DNA from: an uncultured Pirellula sp.
Lineage (GTDB): Bacteria > Planctomycetota > Planctomycetia > Pirellulales > Pirellulaceae
Assembly (NCBI GenBank): GCA_903892365.1
Contig: CAITIF010000035.1
Coordinates: 1-8,641 of the forward strand
Length of the DNA stretch: 8,641 nt
Reading direction: 5' to 3'
Part shown: positions 8,233 through 8,641 of the stretch, piece by piece
How positions within the stretch are numbered: position 1 is the stretch's first letter
Layout of the letters: every line of letters starts with the position of its first letter
Notes under the pieces: generated by a model
The model's input: the letters and a program-made list of their open reading frames with translations, nothing else
Told to the model about the DNA's origin: nothing
The model's database searches: none
Translations under genes and position numbers: made by a program

Positions 8233-8267
8233 AGCGATTGAGGGGAGAGGGAGATCGCTCAATCGCT
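8233..8267. terminator. 10-bp inverted repeat, possible bidirectional transcript end
   Basis: AGCGATTGAG (8233-8242) and CTCAATCGCT (8258-8267) are perfect reverse complements with a purine-rich 15-nt loop (GGGAGAGGGAGATCG). A competing small hairpin, ATCG-CAAG-CGAT (8227-8238), uses part of the left arm. Its position between converging genes, 23 bp past the end of the PII-like gene, fits a transcript end. Neither side has a run of T, so it is not a standard intrinsic terminator. The stem is seen; the function is inferred. Confidence 0.4.
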
Positions 8268-8290
8268 AGGGTTCGGCTGGCAACTGAAGA

Positions 8291-8623
8291 TCAATATTTG
8301 GCGTGGAAGTTAACCTCGACTGTTTCGAGACAAACAGAGACATTATTGGTAGCTGCGATCTCCTCCGAGATAAACCGAAGCACCTGATCAGCAATTGCTG
8401 ATTTGGTAATCAATTCAATGCGAACTTGGACTACGGGTTTGCGATCTGGTTCCGCTATCCCGGATCGTCCCAGACCGCGGCAAGTCATCGACGTATAGCC
8501 GGAGACACCCAAAGCAATTGCACGATCGACGATGATTGTTTCGAGCTGTTCGTCCGCAATAATCGTGATGCGTCGCAATGCGGTTAGGCCCAGCTTCCGA
8601 GTGGCCATCGGGTGAGACGACAT
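8291..8623 (-). CDS. PII-like signalling protein (SbtB / carbon-PII type)
   Basis: A ferredoxin-like small regulator of 110 residues. PII and SbtB proteins form trimers that bind adenine nucleotides and control a transporter or enzyme through a flexible T-loop. Seen here: LRRITIIADEQLETIIVDRAI (16-36), the first strand and helix; ALGVSGYTSMTCRGLGRSG (37-55), matching the GxxGYTxxxxxGxGxR entry to the T-loop; VVQVRIELITKSAIADQVLRFI (64-85), the second repeat; and NVSVCLETVEV (94-104), the last strand. The classical PII uridylylation segment around Tyr51 is absent and the T-loop is short, which argues against a standard GlnB/GlnK. The Cys-containing C-terminal loop of some SbtB proteins is also absent. 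Start is uncertain: ATG 8623 or 8608, and the frame stays open to the window edge. It is convergent with the operon, so not co-transcribed, but a bicarbonate-uptake role is a reasonable inference. Confidence 0.8.
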   Translation of the reverse strand: MSSHPMATRKLGLTALRRITIIADEQLETIIVDRAIALGVSGYTSMTCRGLGRSGIAEPDRKPVVQVRIELITKSAIADQVLRFISEEIAATNNVSVCLETVEVNFHAKY

Positions 8624-8641
8624 CTGCCGGTGCCCATCCAG

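Larger units (their letters stand above)
8082..8290. other. Convergent spacer between the operon and the PII-like gene
   Basis: About 210 bp with no gene. It should hold the transcript ends of both converging units. It contains a T-run (8101-8106) with no clear stem before it, the 78-bp hexamer array (8149-8226) and a 10-bp inverted repeat (8233-8267). The frame that runs through the array would encode alternating Lys/Leu and Arg/Phe residues and is not a gene. Confidence 0.7.

Noticed and set aside
8175..8387. Plus-strand frame encoding alternating Lys/Leu and Arg/Phe residues
   Set aside because: It is only the translation of the hexamer array, then runs antisense into the PII-like gene.

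Overview
The window looks like bacterial chromosome from a planctomycete, probably Pirellulaceae-like. This is inferred from the protein style, the moderate GC content and the long degenerate hexanucleotide arrays between genes. No rRNA or other marker gene is present to confirm it.

Layout. From the left edge to 1130, on the minus strand, lies most of the replicative helicase gene dnaB, with its 3' end cut off by the window edge. From 1131 to about 1620 there is no convincing gene, but the stretch holds a nested inverted repeat built from the hexamer TCGTAC. A small, uncertain secreted-protein gene may occupy 1624-1947. The centre (2090-8081, plus strand) is a tight three-gene operon: a 1048-residue DabA-type protein (UPF0753/DUF2309) followed by two different membrane proteins of the NuoL/NuoM proton-channel family. 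The genes overlap by 4 bp and 1 bp, and each membrane gene has a good ribosome binding site. After the operon come a 78-bp array of 13 hexamers and a 10-bp inverted repeat. Last is a convergent minus-strand gene for a small PII-like protein (8291-8623) resembling SbtB and other PII-like proteins tied to carbon metabolism.

How the genes fit together. DabA and DabB form the energy-coupled inorganic-carbon accumulation (DAB) system. DabA is a beta-carbonic-anhydrase-like zinc protein that hydrates CO2 to bicarbonate, driven by cation flow through the NuoL-like partner. All four expected zinc ligands are visible in this DabA (C520, D522, H706, C721). PII-like proteins are plausible sensors for bicarbonate uptake, so 2090-8623 may be one functional module: a transporter plus its regulator.

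The most unusual feature is the pair of membrane subunits. The first keeps the family's TM5 glutamate and TM7 lysine but appears to lack the transmembrane 12-14 block. The second has that block (with a PGTIGF motif) but lacks the glutamate and has arginine in place of the lysine. They may be complementary half-channels of a two-subunit DabB. The second notable feature is the 3' hexamer array. As plus-strand RNA it can fold into an 18-bp stem whose non-Watson-Crick pairs are all G-U, so only the dab mRNA, not the opposite strand, can form it.
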